From the NCBI RefSeq assembly GCF_026711005.1, contig NZ_JAPPVJ010000005.1, positions 317,257-381,256 on the forward strand: a stretch of DNA of 64,000 nucleotides, written 5' to 3'. The translations under genes and the position numbers were made by a program. This document shows positions 36,319 to 45,572 of this stretch, in pieces. This DNA is from Sphingobacterium sp. UT-1RO-CII-1 (GTDB lineage Bacteria > Bacteroidota > Bacteroidia > Sphingobacteriales > Sphingobacteriaceae). The notes beneath the pieces were generated by a model that worked only from the letters and a program-made list of their open reading frames with translations, was not told where the DNA came from and searched no databases. Each line of letters opens with the position of its first letter. Position 1 is the first letter of the stretch.

Positions 36319-37372
36319 CTATAGTGATTTTGCAATACCACTAGCTTGGCCCGATAAGACGGCTTTCGGTGATGAAAAATGGATGGCTGTTTTAAAGAAA
36401 TGCGGCATAGTCAAAAACCTAAATTTCAAGGTTGGCCATGCTGCTATTCTTTTAGTGTCAAGACGTACAGGACAGATTGATTATTACGACTTTGGACGCT
36501 ATGTCAGTCCGCGAGGCGACGGTCGAGCACGTTCTAAATTATTTGACCAGCGACTATCTATGCAATCTATAGCCCAATTTTCACAAAACACAATAGTTAA
36601 TTTACCAACTATATTAAACGAACTAGACGATATGGAAGACGCTACACATGGAGGCGGGCGACTTCTATTTTCTATGGTGCCAAATATTTCTCAGATAGCA
36701 GCCAGCCAATATGCCGATGTACTGGCCACGAAAGGGCCAATCCCGTATGGCGCTTTTGCCGCAGGGAACAATAGTTGCTCGCGTTTTGTTGCGCAAGTAC
36801 TCATCGCAGGGATGAAACCTAAAGATCGACGAATACGTAAAATAAAATATCCCGAAACAATAAAGCCAAGCCCCTTAAGCAATATTACAAACACACATAT
36901 TGATGGCTTTATAGGGTGTTACGATAAAGGCGAATTGACCTATTGGAAGATGAACCGCTTACGTTCTTTACAGTTTCACTGGCAAGCAATAAAAGAAAAT
37001 TTATCCCACAAACATGTTCTTAACTTAGGCAACGACAGGGGCAACGGACAAATAAAACAGCCAAACAACAAGCCCCATACGCTGCAAGATAATGCACAAT
37101 GGCTCGGAGGTATAGGCGAAGGCATGTGGTTTCAAGTGAGTTTAGTAAATCAAGATAAATCCTATTACAAATTTGAAAGCTTCACCCACACTGGAGTATT
37201 AGTCAACGAAGTATACACCCATTATCCCCTAAGGACTTTTGATATAGAAAGCCCCTTTGAAATCACCATGCAGATGGACGGACAATACTTCATTCTACTA
37301 CAAAGCAATACACAACACCTATTTAAAAAAATAGAAGATAATATTTATAAAAAAACATTAAAGGTAATTTAA
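36311..37372 (+). CDS. DUF6695-like protein with permuted papain-like (NlpC/P60-type) motif
   Basis: A 353-residue protein that resembles DUF6695 in my recollection. Its N-terminal domain carries His43 in VGHAAILLV and later Cys156 in NNSCSRFVAQVL. A histidine that precedes the cysteine matches the order in permuted papain-like enzymes (NlpC/P60, YiiX type), which are hydrolases or acyl transferases. The last 100 residues look beta-rich and may be a separate domain. No signal peptide is seen, so it acts in the cytosol. It is translated from inside the 3' end of the PLP gene (8-base overlap) and ends one base before panD. Function is unknown. Confidence 0.6.
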   Translation: MINYSDFAIPLAWPDKTAFGDEKWMAVLKKCGIVKNLNFKVGHAAILLVSRRTGQIDYYDFGRYVSPRGDGRARSKLFDQRLSMQSIAQFSQNTIVNLPTILNELDDMEDATHGGGRLLFSMVPNISQIAASQYADVLATKGPIPYGAFAAGNNSCSRFVAQVLIAGMKPKDRRIRKIKYPETIKPSPLSNITNTHIDGFIGCYDKGELTYWKMNRLRSLQFHWQAIKENLSHKHVLNLGNDRGNGQIKQPNNKPHTLQDNAQWLGGIGEGMWFQVSLVNQDKSYYKFESFTHTGVLVNEVYTHYPLRTFDIESPFEITMQMDGQYFILLQSNTQHLFKKIEDNIYKKTLKVI

Positions 37373-37373
37373 A

Positions 37374-37742
37374 ATGGAAGTAACACTATTAAAAGCAAAA
37401 ATACATACAGTTAAGGTAACGGAGGCCAACGTAGCATATAATGGTTCTATCACTATCGATGCAGATTTACTTGATGCAGCGGGTATAAAAAAATATGAAC
37501 AAGTATATGTCAATAATGCGGTGAACGGAAGCCGTATAATGACTTATGTTCTCCCTGGAAAGAGAGGAAGTGGCGAAGTATGCATGAATGGTGGTGCAGC
37601 ATTACATGCCAATGTGGGTGATACAGTGCACATACTATCTTTTATAAATATGTCGCCAGAAGAAGTCGATAAATACCAACCTACGCTCGTATTTACAGAA
37701 GATAATAACCGTATAAAATCTATAGAGAAATATAGCTATTGA
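37374..37742 (+). CDS. panD: Aspartate 1-decarboxylase
   Basis: A 122-residue pyruvoyl-dependent decarboxylase that makes beta-alanine from aspartate. The self-cleavage site Gly24-Ser25 is in YNGSITIDA, and residues K9, H11, Y22, R54 and Y58 match the known active-site residues of E. coli PanD. The zymogen should cleave into a beta chain of 24 and an alpha chain of 98 residues. It is the last gene of the trio, begins one base after the DUF6695 stop, and ends 7 bases before a GC-rich terminator. Beta-alanine is used for pantothenate, but panB and panC are not in this window. Confidence 0.93.
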   Translation: MEVTLLKAKIHTVKVTEANVAYNGSITIDADLLDAAGIKKYEQVYVNNAVNGSRIMTYVLPGKRGSGEVCMNGGAALHANVGDTVHILSFINMSPEEVDKYQPTLVFTEDNNRIKSIEKYSY

Positions 37743-37749
37743 TTGTTAT

Positions 37750-37788
37750 GCCCCCCAGTTTTCGACAGCAAATTGGGGGCGTATTTTA
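37750..37788 (+). terminator. Terminator of the PLP/DUF6695/panD operon
   Basis: A GC-rich hairpin (GCCCCC paired with GGGGGC, extended by weak pairs) spans 37750-37780 and is followed by TATTTTATT. It starts 8 bases after the panD stop, so the three genes form one transcription unit. Confidence 0.7.
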
Positions 37789-37944
37789 TTAAAAGTTCAA
37801 CTTATTACCACCGTCCAGATTTAGCAGACAGCTCTTAGTATACAGCCATACAAACAGATTGTAGGGGTAAAAGCACAGGTACACAAACAAAACATTCTTC
37901 ACTATAAAATTTACTCAGAACCAAAGGGCGTCTTATTTTTGCTC

Positions 37945-38481
37945 TCACTGCTGTACATCCGCAATAGCAAATTTCCCTTCCTCTACGTCAACTAAGATTT
38001 TACTTATATAATCTTCTTGAAGAGTAATATCTTTTAACACAACATCAAACCATACCCCATGAGCTGTCTTGGAAGCAACTTTACATTTTTCAACTTCTAT
38101 ACTATCCCAATCTTGACCAGAAATAAGGAATCCTAAGCCTATCCCTGCTTTTGAGGTATCAAACCTGCCTTTCCATTTTTCATCAAACTCTTCTTCACTC
38201 ATACCCTCTTCTACATCTAAGCCGACTTGCATAGCGTCGGTTTTATACTGATAATATGCAGAGGTAGAAATACTTCTCCTAACTTCATCCAGCATGCCAA
38301 GTTCTGTTGTTGTAAAGTATCTATTTATACTTTGCATCAACCACTCCCGTTCTTTAGACACAGTAGTATCCGCTAGTACTGTTTCCGTATTTACTGCTTT
38401 CTTGGAAGTGTCTGTATTATTTTGTGGTGCACATGCAAAAACCATACACACCAATGCACTCATTACTGTTTTTTTTAACAT
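37945..38481 (-). CDS. Predicted lipoprotein of unknown function
   Basis: A 178-residue protein with a lipoprotein signal: MVFAC is the lipobox near residues 13-17. The mature part is acidic (long run of Glu and Asp in the middle: VEEGMSEEEFDEKWKG) and probably folds as a helix-rich plus beta domain. I do not recognise the family. The gene stands alone, convergent with the panD operon. Confidence 0.6.
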   Translation of the reverse strand: MLKKTVMSALVCMVFACAPQNNTDTSKKAVNTETVLADTTVSKEREWLMQSINRYFTTTELGMLDEVRRSISTSAYYQYKTDAMQVGLDVEEGMSEEEFDEKWKGRFDTSKAGIGLGFLISGQDWDSIEVEKCKVASKTAHGVWFDVVLKDITLQEDYISKILVDVEEGKFAIADVQQ

Positions 38482-38889
38482 CGTTACTCGCTAATGATAA
38501 ATTACCTGCAATTAAGTGTTCACCCGTTTTTCTTATGGCTCACAAAACAATAAAAGCAGCATTCTTTTACAGCGACAAATTAAATCATTATTTTTTTCAC
38601 ACGACGATTTTTCCGTATTAAAAACATACCTAAATAGCAGCTCACCTCGTGTCAGCTAATATCATGTGCCTAAATATAAACCACCATTTCATAGCGTCAG
38701 CCATATGCCTATTAACCTCATAGTTGTCCATTCCGAATGCTGACATCTTTTTCGCCGAATTAATTACCGATTTCACCGAATTTTAGATTCATTTGGTCGA
38801 AAACCCGTTTCCTACTTCTTTAATCTGCCCTACTTTTGAATCAACAAATACGACAAGCATTTATAAAAAAATTAACAAAAATAAAGACC
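38482..38889. other. Intergenic region before the NTF2-like gene
   Basis: About 400 AT-rich bases with no gene. A candidate promoter for the following gene lies at 38807-38838. Short repeats of CCGAA occur near 38732-38780. Nothing else is apparent. Confidence 0.4.
38807..38838 (+). promoter_or_regulatory. Candidate promoter of the NTF2-like gene
   Basis: TACTTTTG at 38831-38838 fits TAnnTTTG, and GTTT at 38807-38810 lies at a 20-base distance (consensus TTTG). Transcription would begin about 45 bases before the ATG at 38890. The longer in-frame TTG at 38836 falls inside this promoter. Confidence 0.4.
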
Positions 38890-39315
38890 ATGAGTAACAT
38901 TATCGCAACCATCATCACTGTCTGTACATTCGCATTTGGATTCAATGCTACTGCAGTAGAAAAAGCCAACCCGCTAAAAGATGTAAACACCAAAAAATTA
39001 GCACATACCTATGTAGAGGCTATTACATCTGGACATGTCGAGTATAATAAACATTTATTCACAACAGATTTTGAATACAGTAACGCCAACAACGGACAGA
39101 CAAACAATAAAACTGAATACCTTAATTTTTTAAAGAAAAATAAAGGTTTACAATACGACTGTGAAACTACTTACGAAATATTGGATCAAACAAATGCGAT
39201 AGCGCTAGCTAAAGCAAGTATGAAATTCAAGAATTTCACACGCGTGGATTACATCACAATGATTCAAGCAGAGGATGGTTGGAAAGTGAGTAAAGTAGTA
39301 ACTACCTACCAATAG
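38890..39315 (+). CDS. Secreted NTF2-like / lumazine-binding-like protein
   Basis: A 141-residue secreted protein, started at the ATG at 38890 because it gives a signal peptide (IIATIITVCTFAFGFNATA). The mature part has the NTF2-like fold seen in DUF4440 or Lumazine_bd_2 proteins: a start helix (KKLAHTYVEAITSGHVEYN), LFTTDFEYSNANNG and a final WKVSKVVTTY strand. Such proteins are often small-molecule binding scaffolds and are rarely characterised. No operon partner. Confidence 0.65.
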   Translation: MSNIIATIITVCTFAFGFNATAVEKANPLKDVNTKKLAHTYVEAITSGHVEYNKHLFTTDFEYSNANNGQTNNKTEYLNFLKKNKGLQYDCETTYEILDQTNAIALAKASMKFKNFTRVDYITMIQAEDGWKVSKVVTTYQ

Positions 39316-39349
39316 AAATCTTTAAATTTTCACTATACTATTTTTTTAT

Positions 39350-39374
39350 GCCTGTAACTTTTACAGGCTTTTTT
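39350..39374 (+). terminator. Terminator of the NTF2-like gene
   Basis: An 8-bp stem (GCCTGTAA and complement) with a 3-base loop is followed by six T residues, 34 bases after the stop. Confidence 0.85.
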
Positions 39375-39430
39375 AGTATTCGAAAAAGAGAGATAATAAC
39401 TTTAACAAAAGATTGACAAGTACTGCTTAA

Positions 39431-39784
39431 TTAACGCCTTTCTTTGTAATAAATATCTTCAAGATACTGCTCTACGCTATGTGTATACTGTTCTTTTGGG
39501 CCCCACTCGTCTAGCTCACCATCTAGAAAGAAAAACCAGTTTTTAGTAACTTCATCTTCTACAAAGATATTCTGAGACTTCTGCATGATAGTATATTGAA
39601 AGATTTCAACAATACCGTTATCAAAGCGTTTGGCTCCTATAAACTGGTCAGGCTTACCCATAACTCCCATAAAATCGGTCTTGGACATGCCTATGGAAAC
39701 AAGATTAAGGTCTTTGCGCAAGGATGTTGCACAACCGCTTAATAAAAAGTGAAACAAAGTAAGTAATAGGATAACGTTCTTCAT
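39431..39784 (-). CDS. SmpA/BamE-like small lipoprotein
   Basis: A 117-residue lipoprotein from the ATG at 39784, which provides a good signal peptide and lipobox (LLSGC). The mature part begins with an SmpA/OmlA-like pattern (VSIGMSKTDFMGVMGKPDQF, then a short beta domain), as in BamE-type proteins. The similarity is short, so a role in outer membrane assembly is only inferred. A longer frame from 39814 would not give a clean signal. Confidence 0.55.
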   Translation of the reverse strand: MKNVILLLTLFHFLLSGCATSLRKDLNLVSIGMSKTDFMGVMGKPDQFIGAKRFDNGIVEIFQYTIMQKSQNIFVEDEVTKNWFFFLDGELDEWGPKEQYTHSVEQYLEDIYYKERR

Positions 39785-39859
39785 GTAATATACAGTAGTA
39801 GTATGAAAAACCAAAAATACACAAAAAGAACGTTATATCACGACAGATTAAAAATGCTG

Positions 39860-40642
39860 TTAATCTTGCATCAACGCACTACGTCCACCGTCGATAAGGT
39901 AGGTAGTGCCATTTGCAAAAGCCCCGTATTTACTAGCTAAAAAAACACACCAACCACCTATTTCTTCGGCAGTCCCTAAACGTTTAACAGGATGTAAATT
40001 TACAGTATTTGCTCGTGCTACTATCGGATCATCAAAAGAATCGAACCATTCCTGATTGCCAGGCGTATCTATGAATCCTGGAGCAATACCTACAGCTCGA
40101 ATACCCGGCCCCCATTCCATAGCAATAGACCTAACCATAGCCAACAGACCTGCTTTAGCCACACTATAAGGAAAACATCCGGGCATAGATGAAAAAGCAT
40201 GATTAGAACCTATGAGTACGACCAACGCATCGCCAGAAGCAGCTAGCAAAGGCTTTATTGCCTTTGCTAGCTGCCAATGTGCTTCCAAGTTTAATTTTTG
40301 ATTGAAATTCCAGTCTTCTTGTGTGCATTCTTCTACGGGGCTGAATATATTTTTTCCGGCATTGGACACAAGAACATCAATTTTTCCATACGTTGATTGA
40401 ATATTCTTTACCATCGTTTCAATAACAGCAACGTCAGTAACATCAGCTTTATAATAATGCCATAAAGAGCTTCCTAAAGAGTCCTTAAGCCTATACACCA
40501 GCGGATGTGTTTCTTCCAGCTCGGCACAAACAATAACCTGTGCCCCAGCTTGTGCAAAAACCTGGGCAATACCAAGCCCTATGCCTGAAACTCCGCCTGA
40601 TATGAAAACTATTTTATCACTTAAATCAATAGATAAAGACAT
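39860..40642 (-). CDS. SDR family oxidoreductase, probable sugar dehydrogenase
   Basis: A 260-residue short-chain dehydrogenase with SGGVSGIGLGIAQ (NAD(P)-binding), SNAG, catalytic Ser in IGSNHA and YSVAK (YxxxK). It is the last gene of the large PUL operon and lies 16 bases after the acid-sugar dehydratase gene. Its probable substrate is the free sugar released by the GH2 enzymes, oxidised to a lactone or aldonate, but this is inferred from position only. Confidence 0.85.
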   Translation of the reverse strand: MSLSIDLSDKIVFISGGVSGIGLGIAQVFAQAGAQVIVCAELEETHPLVYRLKDSLGSSLWHYYKADVTDVAVIETMVKNIQSTYGKIDVLVSNAGKNIFSPVEECTQEDWNFNQKLNLEAHWQLAKAIKPLLAASGDALVVLIGSNHAFSSMPGCFPYSVAKAGLLAMVRSIAMEWGPGIRAVGIAPGFIDTPGNQEWFDSFDDPIVARANTVNLHPVKRLGTAEEIGGWCVFLASKYGAFANGTTYLIDGGRSALMQD

Positions 40643-40658
40643 GCAAAATCACTTTTAA

Positions 40659-41825
40659 TTAAACATAAAAACCTACTCTGGGTTCTAAAACACCAGGATG
40701 TTTTTCCATTTCCTCTTCCACCAAATCAACGCCCAACCCTGGCCGATCAGATAATGTCAAAACGCCATTTTTCACCATATCAGCAATCGGGTGATCAATA
40801 ACTTCATCACGCCACGATACATCATTGAACATAAATTCCTGACGGAAGAAGTTAGGCACAGAAGCGCAGACATGTGCACTGGCTAAAGTAGATAAAGGTC
40901 CATTAGGATTGTGCGGTGCAAGTAGAACGTTGTATGCTTCCATCATAGTGGCCATACGTTTCATTTCAGAGGGTCCACCGCAACGGGTAATATCCGGCAT
41001 CATAATATCACAAACATGCTGCTCTAAGACAGGGCGGATACCATGTCGTGTATAATGACGTTCGCCTACACAAATCGACACATTGGAGGGTATACGTTCG
41101 CGCATTGCACGCAGTGTATTTGCATTTTCAGGCCCTGCAGGTTCTTCATACCATGTAATATCTAAAGCAGATAGTCGTTGTGCCATTTTTACAGCGACAC
41201 GATAGTTAAGCATAGCATGTGTTTCGATCATGATATCAAAGTCTGGTCCCACAGCATCGCGCACCGACTGACTGACTTCAAAAGCCAGGTCCTGCTGAGC
41301 TGCCGTTAGCGTAAGATTAGAGGAAAGATCCTCGCCATACAAATAATTGGTATGCGCAAAGGGGTCAAATTTTAGTCCCGTAAAGCCTGCCTCCTTAACT
41401 TTTAGTGCTTGCGCAGCATAGTCAGCGGCATTATGTCCGCCGCCCGTAAACCAATAATTGGCATATAGTAAAATATCTGTTCGAAAAGCACCGCCTAACA
41501 GCTCATAACAGGGTACACCCAATACTTTAGCTTTTAAATCAAGCAAAGCCATATCTATACCGCTGATCGCGCACATACTAGCGCCGTATGGCCCAACCCA
41601 ATTAAGGTCACGATAAAGTTTTGTCCAAATAAAATCGGTTTTCATAGGATCCAAACCTATAACACGTTGCCCTACGTGCTTAGCAGCTTCGTATACTAAC
41701 GGACTGCCGGGCCAATTTGTAGCCTCTCCAACGCCGGTGTGCCCCGTATCCGTATATATTTTAAGCATAGTCCAGTTGTATTTAACCCCTTCGACCAACC
41801 ATACTTTGACGTCTACTATTTTCAT
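40659..41825 (-). CDS. Enolase-superfamily acid-sugar dehydratase (D-galactonate dehydratase-like)
   Basis: A 388-residue mandelate racemase/muconate lactonizing-type enzyme. The N-terminal capping domain is followed by the barrel with GLKFDPF, IETHAMLN (metal ligand plus the acid histidine), YEEP (second Glu ligand), GERHYTR (third Glu ligand) and APHNPNGP, where the His is the other general base. The order and spacing match the D-galactonate dehydratase (DgoD) subgroup. It would turn an aldonate into a 2-keto-3-deoxy acid. It sits between a GH2 glycosidase gene and the SDR gene, in line with an oxidative sugar route. Confidence 0.85.
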   Translation of the reverse strand: MKIVDVKVWLVEGVKYNWTMLKIYTDTGHTGVGEATNWPGSPLVYEAAKHVGQRVIGLDPMKTDFIWTKLYRDLNWVGPYGASMCAISGIDMALLDLKAKVLGVPCYELLGGAFRTDILLYANYWFTGGGHNAADYAAQALKVKEAGFTGLKFDPFAHTNYLYGEDLSSNLTLTAAQQDLAFEVSQSVRDAVGPDFDIMIETHAMLNYRVAVKMAQRLSALDITWYEEPAGPENANTLRAMRERIPSNVSICVGERHYTRHGIRPVLEQHVCDIMMPDITRCGGPSEMKRMATMMEAYNVLLAPHNPNGPLSTLASAHVCASVPNFFRQEFMFNDVSWRDEVIDHPIADMVKNGVLTLSDRPGLGVDLVEEEMEKHPGVLEPRVGFYV

Positions 41826-41921
41826 CTGTATATAATTATTTTTCTTTTATCTTGTTGCTAGCATACACCAAATAGCTTATTTGCTCACTAAAAACAAAAC
41901 TATCGGTTGTATGTTCTAATT

Positions 41922-44819
41922 CTACTGAATAAACAGAGTCATTCCACCTCTAATCACATCGCCTTTCTTTAACGTAAGGCGTCCGTTACTATGCGGAGAG
42001 CCATAAAATGGCTCTGAACCATTATTGGTATAATCGGCCACTAACCATTGGATACGCTCGTCCTGTTTCCAAGTTCGTGACGCATGTTTCGCGTTGGAAA
42101 ACACCTTAACTGCCGCCTCAGCATCGTTCCGAAGACTTGCTGTATAAATATTCGCTTTAGTAGATCTAAAATCATTTGTACCCAAAGTACTCGGCTCATC
42201 TTTCCATACTTTTGCCAATGGTTTACCATGTGCTTCAACTTCATAAACCTCATTAGCCCCTAACAATGCTTCACCCTGATTACGGCCGATATGATCTTCA
42301 GGGTAATAACTAAATGTACCTTTTCTATCCCAACTTAATTGCGCATAGCTCAACGGAAGTTCCATCATAAGGCCATACTGGTAAACAGGAAGATCAGCCT
42401 GATCGTAGATCATTTCATAGTACGTCTTTAATAAACCTTTGCTATCGAAAACAAAACGTTGCTTTCCTGTACCATTTTGATACATTAGGTTGACATCAAC
42501 GAGTATACTATCTTGGGCATCTGTAGCTTCAACACCTGTAGCAAACAAGGTGTATTGCTCATAATGTTTGATAGGGTATATATTATTCTGATAAGTCTCT
42601 CCAGCTACATTTGGCTTACCACCATCTTCCTTATTGGCGGCGATGACCGCTACAGAAGGCCCTTTTGTTAAAACCTGTGCTCCATTTTTGCGAACAGAAG
42701 TCATTAGACCGTAGGTTTTACTAATGGTATAATGCACATCTCCTTGCTGTACATAAATAAAGGCTGAATCTTGTGTTAACGTAAGTGCTTTAACTGCTGT
42801 AGGATAAACCGTCGCTGCTCTTTCTTCAAAGATTTCTCTATCTATTTCGAAACCGCGACTATCAAAAGCTGATATTTCTAATCTACGGTAACTTGTGATA
42901 CCCGGAATAATCAGTACACCTTCAGAGCGGGCTGGTATTGCAGATTTTACAGTTATACTCTGCCCATCAACTTCAACATTAAAAGTAACATCAGCTAGGG
43001 AGCGAAAATCATAGCGATTGGCTACAGTTACGGCAATTCCCTTATCTGCTAAGCGAGGGTTGGATATTTTAACGGGCGAATAAGCCTTTTTCATTCCATA
43101 AAACTCTGGTTTTGCTCTACGCCAACCATCAACAGGCCCCCAAGGACCATAACCGACAATACGCCCATCGGGTAGATGAAAAGTATCATCGATACCACTC
43201 CAGATTGCGCCTCCCAGATTACCCTTATGCACATAAATCGAGTCGAAAAATGTGACCATCCCCGCATTGAAAGCCTCACGTACGCCAGGGTCTGTCAACA
43301 GTTCTCGTCTATTATAAGTAGATAGGTGTGCATACTCGCCAAATAAAGTAGGCCTCGACATGGTATCCGTAGCTGCAGGCCCGGTTATTCCGGGGTAATG
43401 GTAATTGGCAATATCAGCCTTGCTCCCAGCATTATTAAAACCGCCCCAAGTTTGATCATGAAAACTTGTAGGCCGTGTTTTATCCAATCCTTTCACAACT
43501 TTATTAACTTCTACCCAGAGATCGCTCCAGCGCGACTCATTGCCTAAAGACCATATAATCACAGATGGATGTTTTTTGTAACTCATCACGTTGTCAATAT
43601 TAGCCGCTAACATCGTAGAAAGATATTTCTTGTCCTGATAATCCCAGTGCCTCCAGATAGGCGACGCATGGTGCATAATCCAGTTTAAAGCCGATTCACT
43701 CTCTACATACAAGCCAAGCTCGTCAGCCGCTTCTAAGAACTCTTCGGACGCAGGATAATGCGATGTGCGGATATAGTTTAGATTACCAGACAGGAATAAT
43801 TCGGCATCCTGACGATCCAGCTCGGGCTTGGATGCCCTACCCAATAAAGGGTGGACCGCATGACGGTTTACTCCTTTTAGCTTAACAGGTCTTCCATTCA
43901 CTAAAAGCTCATTTCCTTTCACTTCTATTTCACGAAAACCTACTTTCTGCTTCGTCGTTTGCAACACCATAGAACCACTCAAAAGCTCCGTCGTCAGCTC
44001 GTAGAGATACGGCGTTTCAGCTGTCCAGGCATTAGGCTTATTCACTTTCACCGCATAGTCTATTGTAACTTGCTCCTGAGTCTGAATATGCTTTTTGTCT
44101 GTGTTTTTTTGAAACACCTGCCTGCCCTCTTTATCTTTTAAAGTATAACGCAGCACAAGATCAGCCGCTAGGTCAGATTGGTTGGTCAGAACAGCGTCTA
44201 AATTTAAAGTTGCATGTTCAAACTTGTCATCAAAGTCTGTTCCCACATTAAGATCAGCAATATTCTGCTGTGGCAACGCAAATACCGTTACTTTACGCAA
44301 AATACCTCCAACGGTGTGCGCTGCATATTGTGACGTACAGGACAGAATATCACTTATCGTATTAGCACGTACCTCAACTGTTAATTGATTTTGCCCGATT
44401 CTTACCGCATCGGTAATATCCATTTCAAAAGCAACAAATCCCCCTTCATGACTGCCTATCGTTTGACCGTTAACTTTTACCAAAGCATGCGAACTAACAG
44501 CATCAAATTTGATTACGATCCGGTTTCCCTTCCAGTTTTCAGGAATATCAAAATTTCGCTCATATACGGCTTTTTCGCCTGGAGCTACCGAGAATCCCTG
44601 CATTTCCCACTCACCTGGAACAACGATCTGACTAGCTTGTCCAGCCTCTACACGAAAACTCCATCTACCATTCAAAGAAAAGCTGGGTTTGTCCACTTTC
44701 CCCACTTGTATTGGAACAGGTGAGATACGTTGGCTCAGCACCTGTTGCTGCGCTATACCTACCTGCGTTAGGCTTATAACCAATGCAAGTATTATACTTT
44801 TTGTTTTATCAATTACCAT
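41922..44819 (-). CDS. Glycoside hydrolase family 2 enzyme
   Basis: A 965-residue secreted (signal peptide, residues 1-23) GH2 protein. It has the N-terminal jelly-roll (sugar-binding) domain, two immunoglobulin-like domains, the TIM barrel and a long C-terminal beta domain as in LacZ-type enzymes. The catalytic acid/base is Glu428 in SLGNESRW and the nucleophile is Glu495 in LFGEYAHLS. GH2 includes beta-galactosidases, mannosidases and glucuronidases; the exact substrate is open. The RraA gene lies only 4 bases upstream, and the second GH2 is 2.4 kb upstream in the same operon. Confidence 0.92.
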   Translation of the reverse strand: MVIDKTKSIILALVISLTQVGIAQQQVLSQRISPVPIQVGKVDKPSFSLNGRWSFRVEAGQASQIVVPGEWEMQGFSVAPGEKAVYERNFDIPENWKGNRIVIKFDAVSSHALVKVNGQTIGSHEGGFVAFEMDITDAVRIGQNQLTVEVRANTISDILSCTSQYAAHTVGGILRKVTVFALPQQNIADLNVGTDFDDKFEHATLNLDAVLTNQSDLAADLVLRYTLKDKEGRQVFQKNTDKKHIQTQEQVTIDYAVKVNKPNAWTAETPYLYELTTELLSGSMVLQTTKQKVGFREIEVKGNELLVNGRPVKLKGVNRHAVHPLLGRASKPELDRQDAELFLSGNLNYIRTSHYPASEEFLEAADELGLYVESESALNWIMHHASPIWRHWDYQDKKYLSTMLAANIDNVMSYKKHPSVIIWSLGNESRWSDLWVEVNKVVKGLDKTRPTSFHDQTWGGFNNAGSKADIANYHYPGITGPAATDTMSRPTLFGEYAHLSTYNRRELLTDPGVREAFNAGMVTFFDSIYVHKGNLGGAIWSGIDDTFHLPDGRIVGYGPWGPVDGWRRAKPEFYGMKKAYSPVKISNPRLADKGIAVTVANRYDFRSLADVTFNVEVDGQSITVKSAIPARSEGVLIIPGITSYRRLEISAFDSRGFEIDREIFEERAATVYPTAVKALTLTQDSAFIYVQQGDVHYTISKTYGLMTSVRKNGAQVLTKGPSVAVIAANKEDGGKPNVAGETYQNNIYPIKHYEQYTLFATGVEATDAQDSILVDVNLMYQNGTGKQRFVFDSKGLLKTYYEMIYDQADLPVYQYGLMMELPLSYAQLSWDRKGTFSYYPEDHIGRNQGEALLGANEVYEVEAHGKPLAKVWKDEPSTLGTNDFRSTKANIYTASLRNDAEAAVKVFSNAKHASRTWKQDERIQWLVADYTNNGSEPFYGSPHSNGRLTLKKGDVIRGGMTLFIQ

Positions 44820-44823
44820 ACTT

Positions 44824-45519
44824 TTACATTATTCCATATTTGTCAAAAGCATCTTTTGCACCCATACCTTCCAAAACTTTCTGCAAAACTACTTTTTCAC
44901 TTCTAGCTTTTTCCAAAGCACGCGTAAATATTTCGGCTTCATGTTCTTTCGGCACTACACATACTCCATCTATATCGCCGATCAAGATATCGCCATCATT
45001 AATCAAAATATTATTAAAATAAATAGGCACTCGCCAATCGATAACTTTACCGCGAGGAGCCTGATCTTGTGCATAGCGACCTAACGAAAAGCATGGAAAG
45101 TCTAGTGCGAGAATACCGGTTGTATCTCTAGAGTAACCATTAACTACTGCACCAGCCCCACCCAACATTTTTGCTCGTGCACTCATAATTTCACCCCAAA
45201 CGGCATATTCTGGGGAAGAGCCACTACATATATAAATTTCATCTTCTTTTAAATCGTCCAATGCTTCTAACATATAACCGAAGGTTTTTGCCAACACTGG
45301 GTTTTTTGATGTTGACTCACCTAAGGAGCAGACATCAGCTTCTAAAACTGTCATAGCACGACCAACAACAAACATATCGTCACGTAACGGTTGAATATCG
45401 GCACCTAAAAACTGGTGAAACATCCCCATCTTATCCATGATATCACCAATAACCGCTGTAAACAACTCTCTACGTACAAGAGCAAAAAGCTCTTTGTCAT
45501 TACTCCACTCTAATTGCAT
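44824..45519 (-). CDS. RraA family protein, candidate 2-keto-3-deoxy-acid aldolase
   Basis: A 231-residue RraA-fold protein. The core motif GGAGAVVNGYSRD and the end motif PIYFNNILINDGDILIGDIDGVCVVP match the RraA family, which includes 4-hydroxy-4-methyl-2-oxoglutarate aldolases that bind metal and pyruvate. The Arg-Asp of SRD corresponds to the substrate and metal-binding pair. Placed between a sodium symporter and GH2 in a catabolic operon with an acid-sugar dehydratase, it is a likely class II aldolase rather than an RNase E inhibitor. Not proven. Confidence 0.82.
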   Translation of the reverse strand: MQLEWSNDKELFALVRRELFTAVIGDIMDKMGMFHQFLGADIQPLRDDMFVVGRAMTVLEADVCSLGESTSKNPVLAKTFGYMLEALDDLKEDEIYICSGSSPEYAVWGEIMSARAKMLGGAGAVVNGYSRDTTGILALDFPCFSLGRYAQDQAPRGKVIDWRVPIYFNNILINDGDILIGDIDGVCVVPKEHEAEIFTRALEKARSEKVVLQKVLEGMGAKDAFDKYGIM

Positions 45520-45572
45520 AATGTATTTTTTATTTACTTGTATATTTATATTAATCGACTATTTATTTCAAC

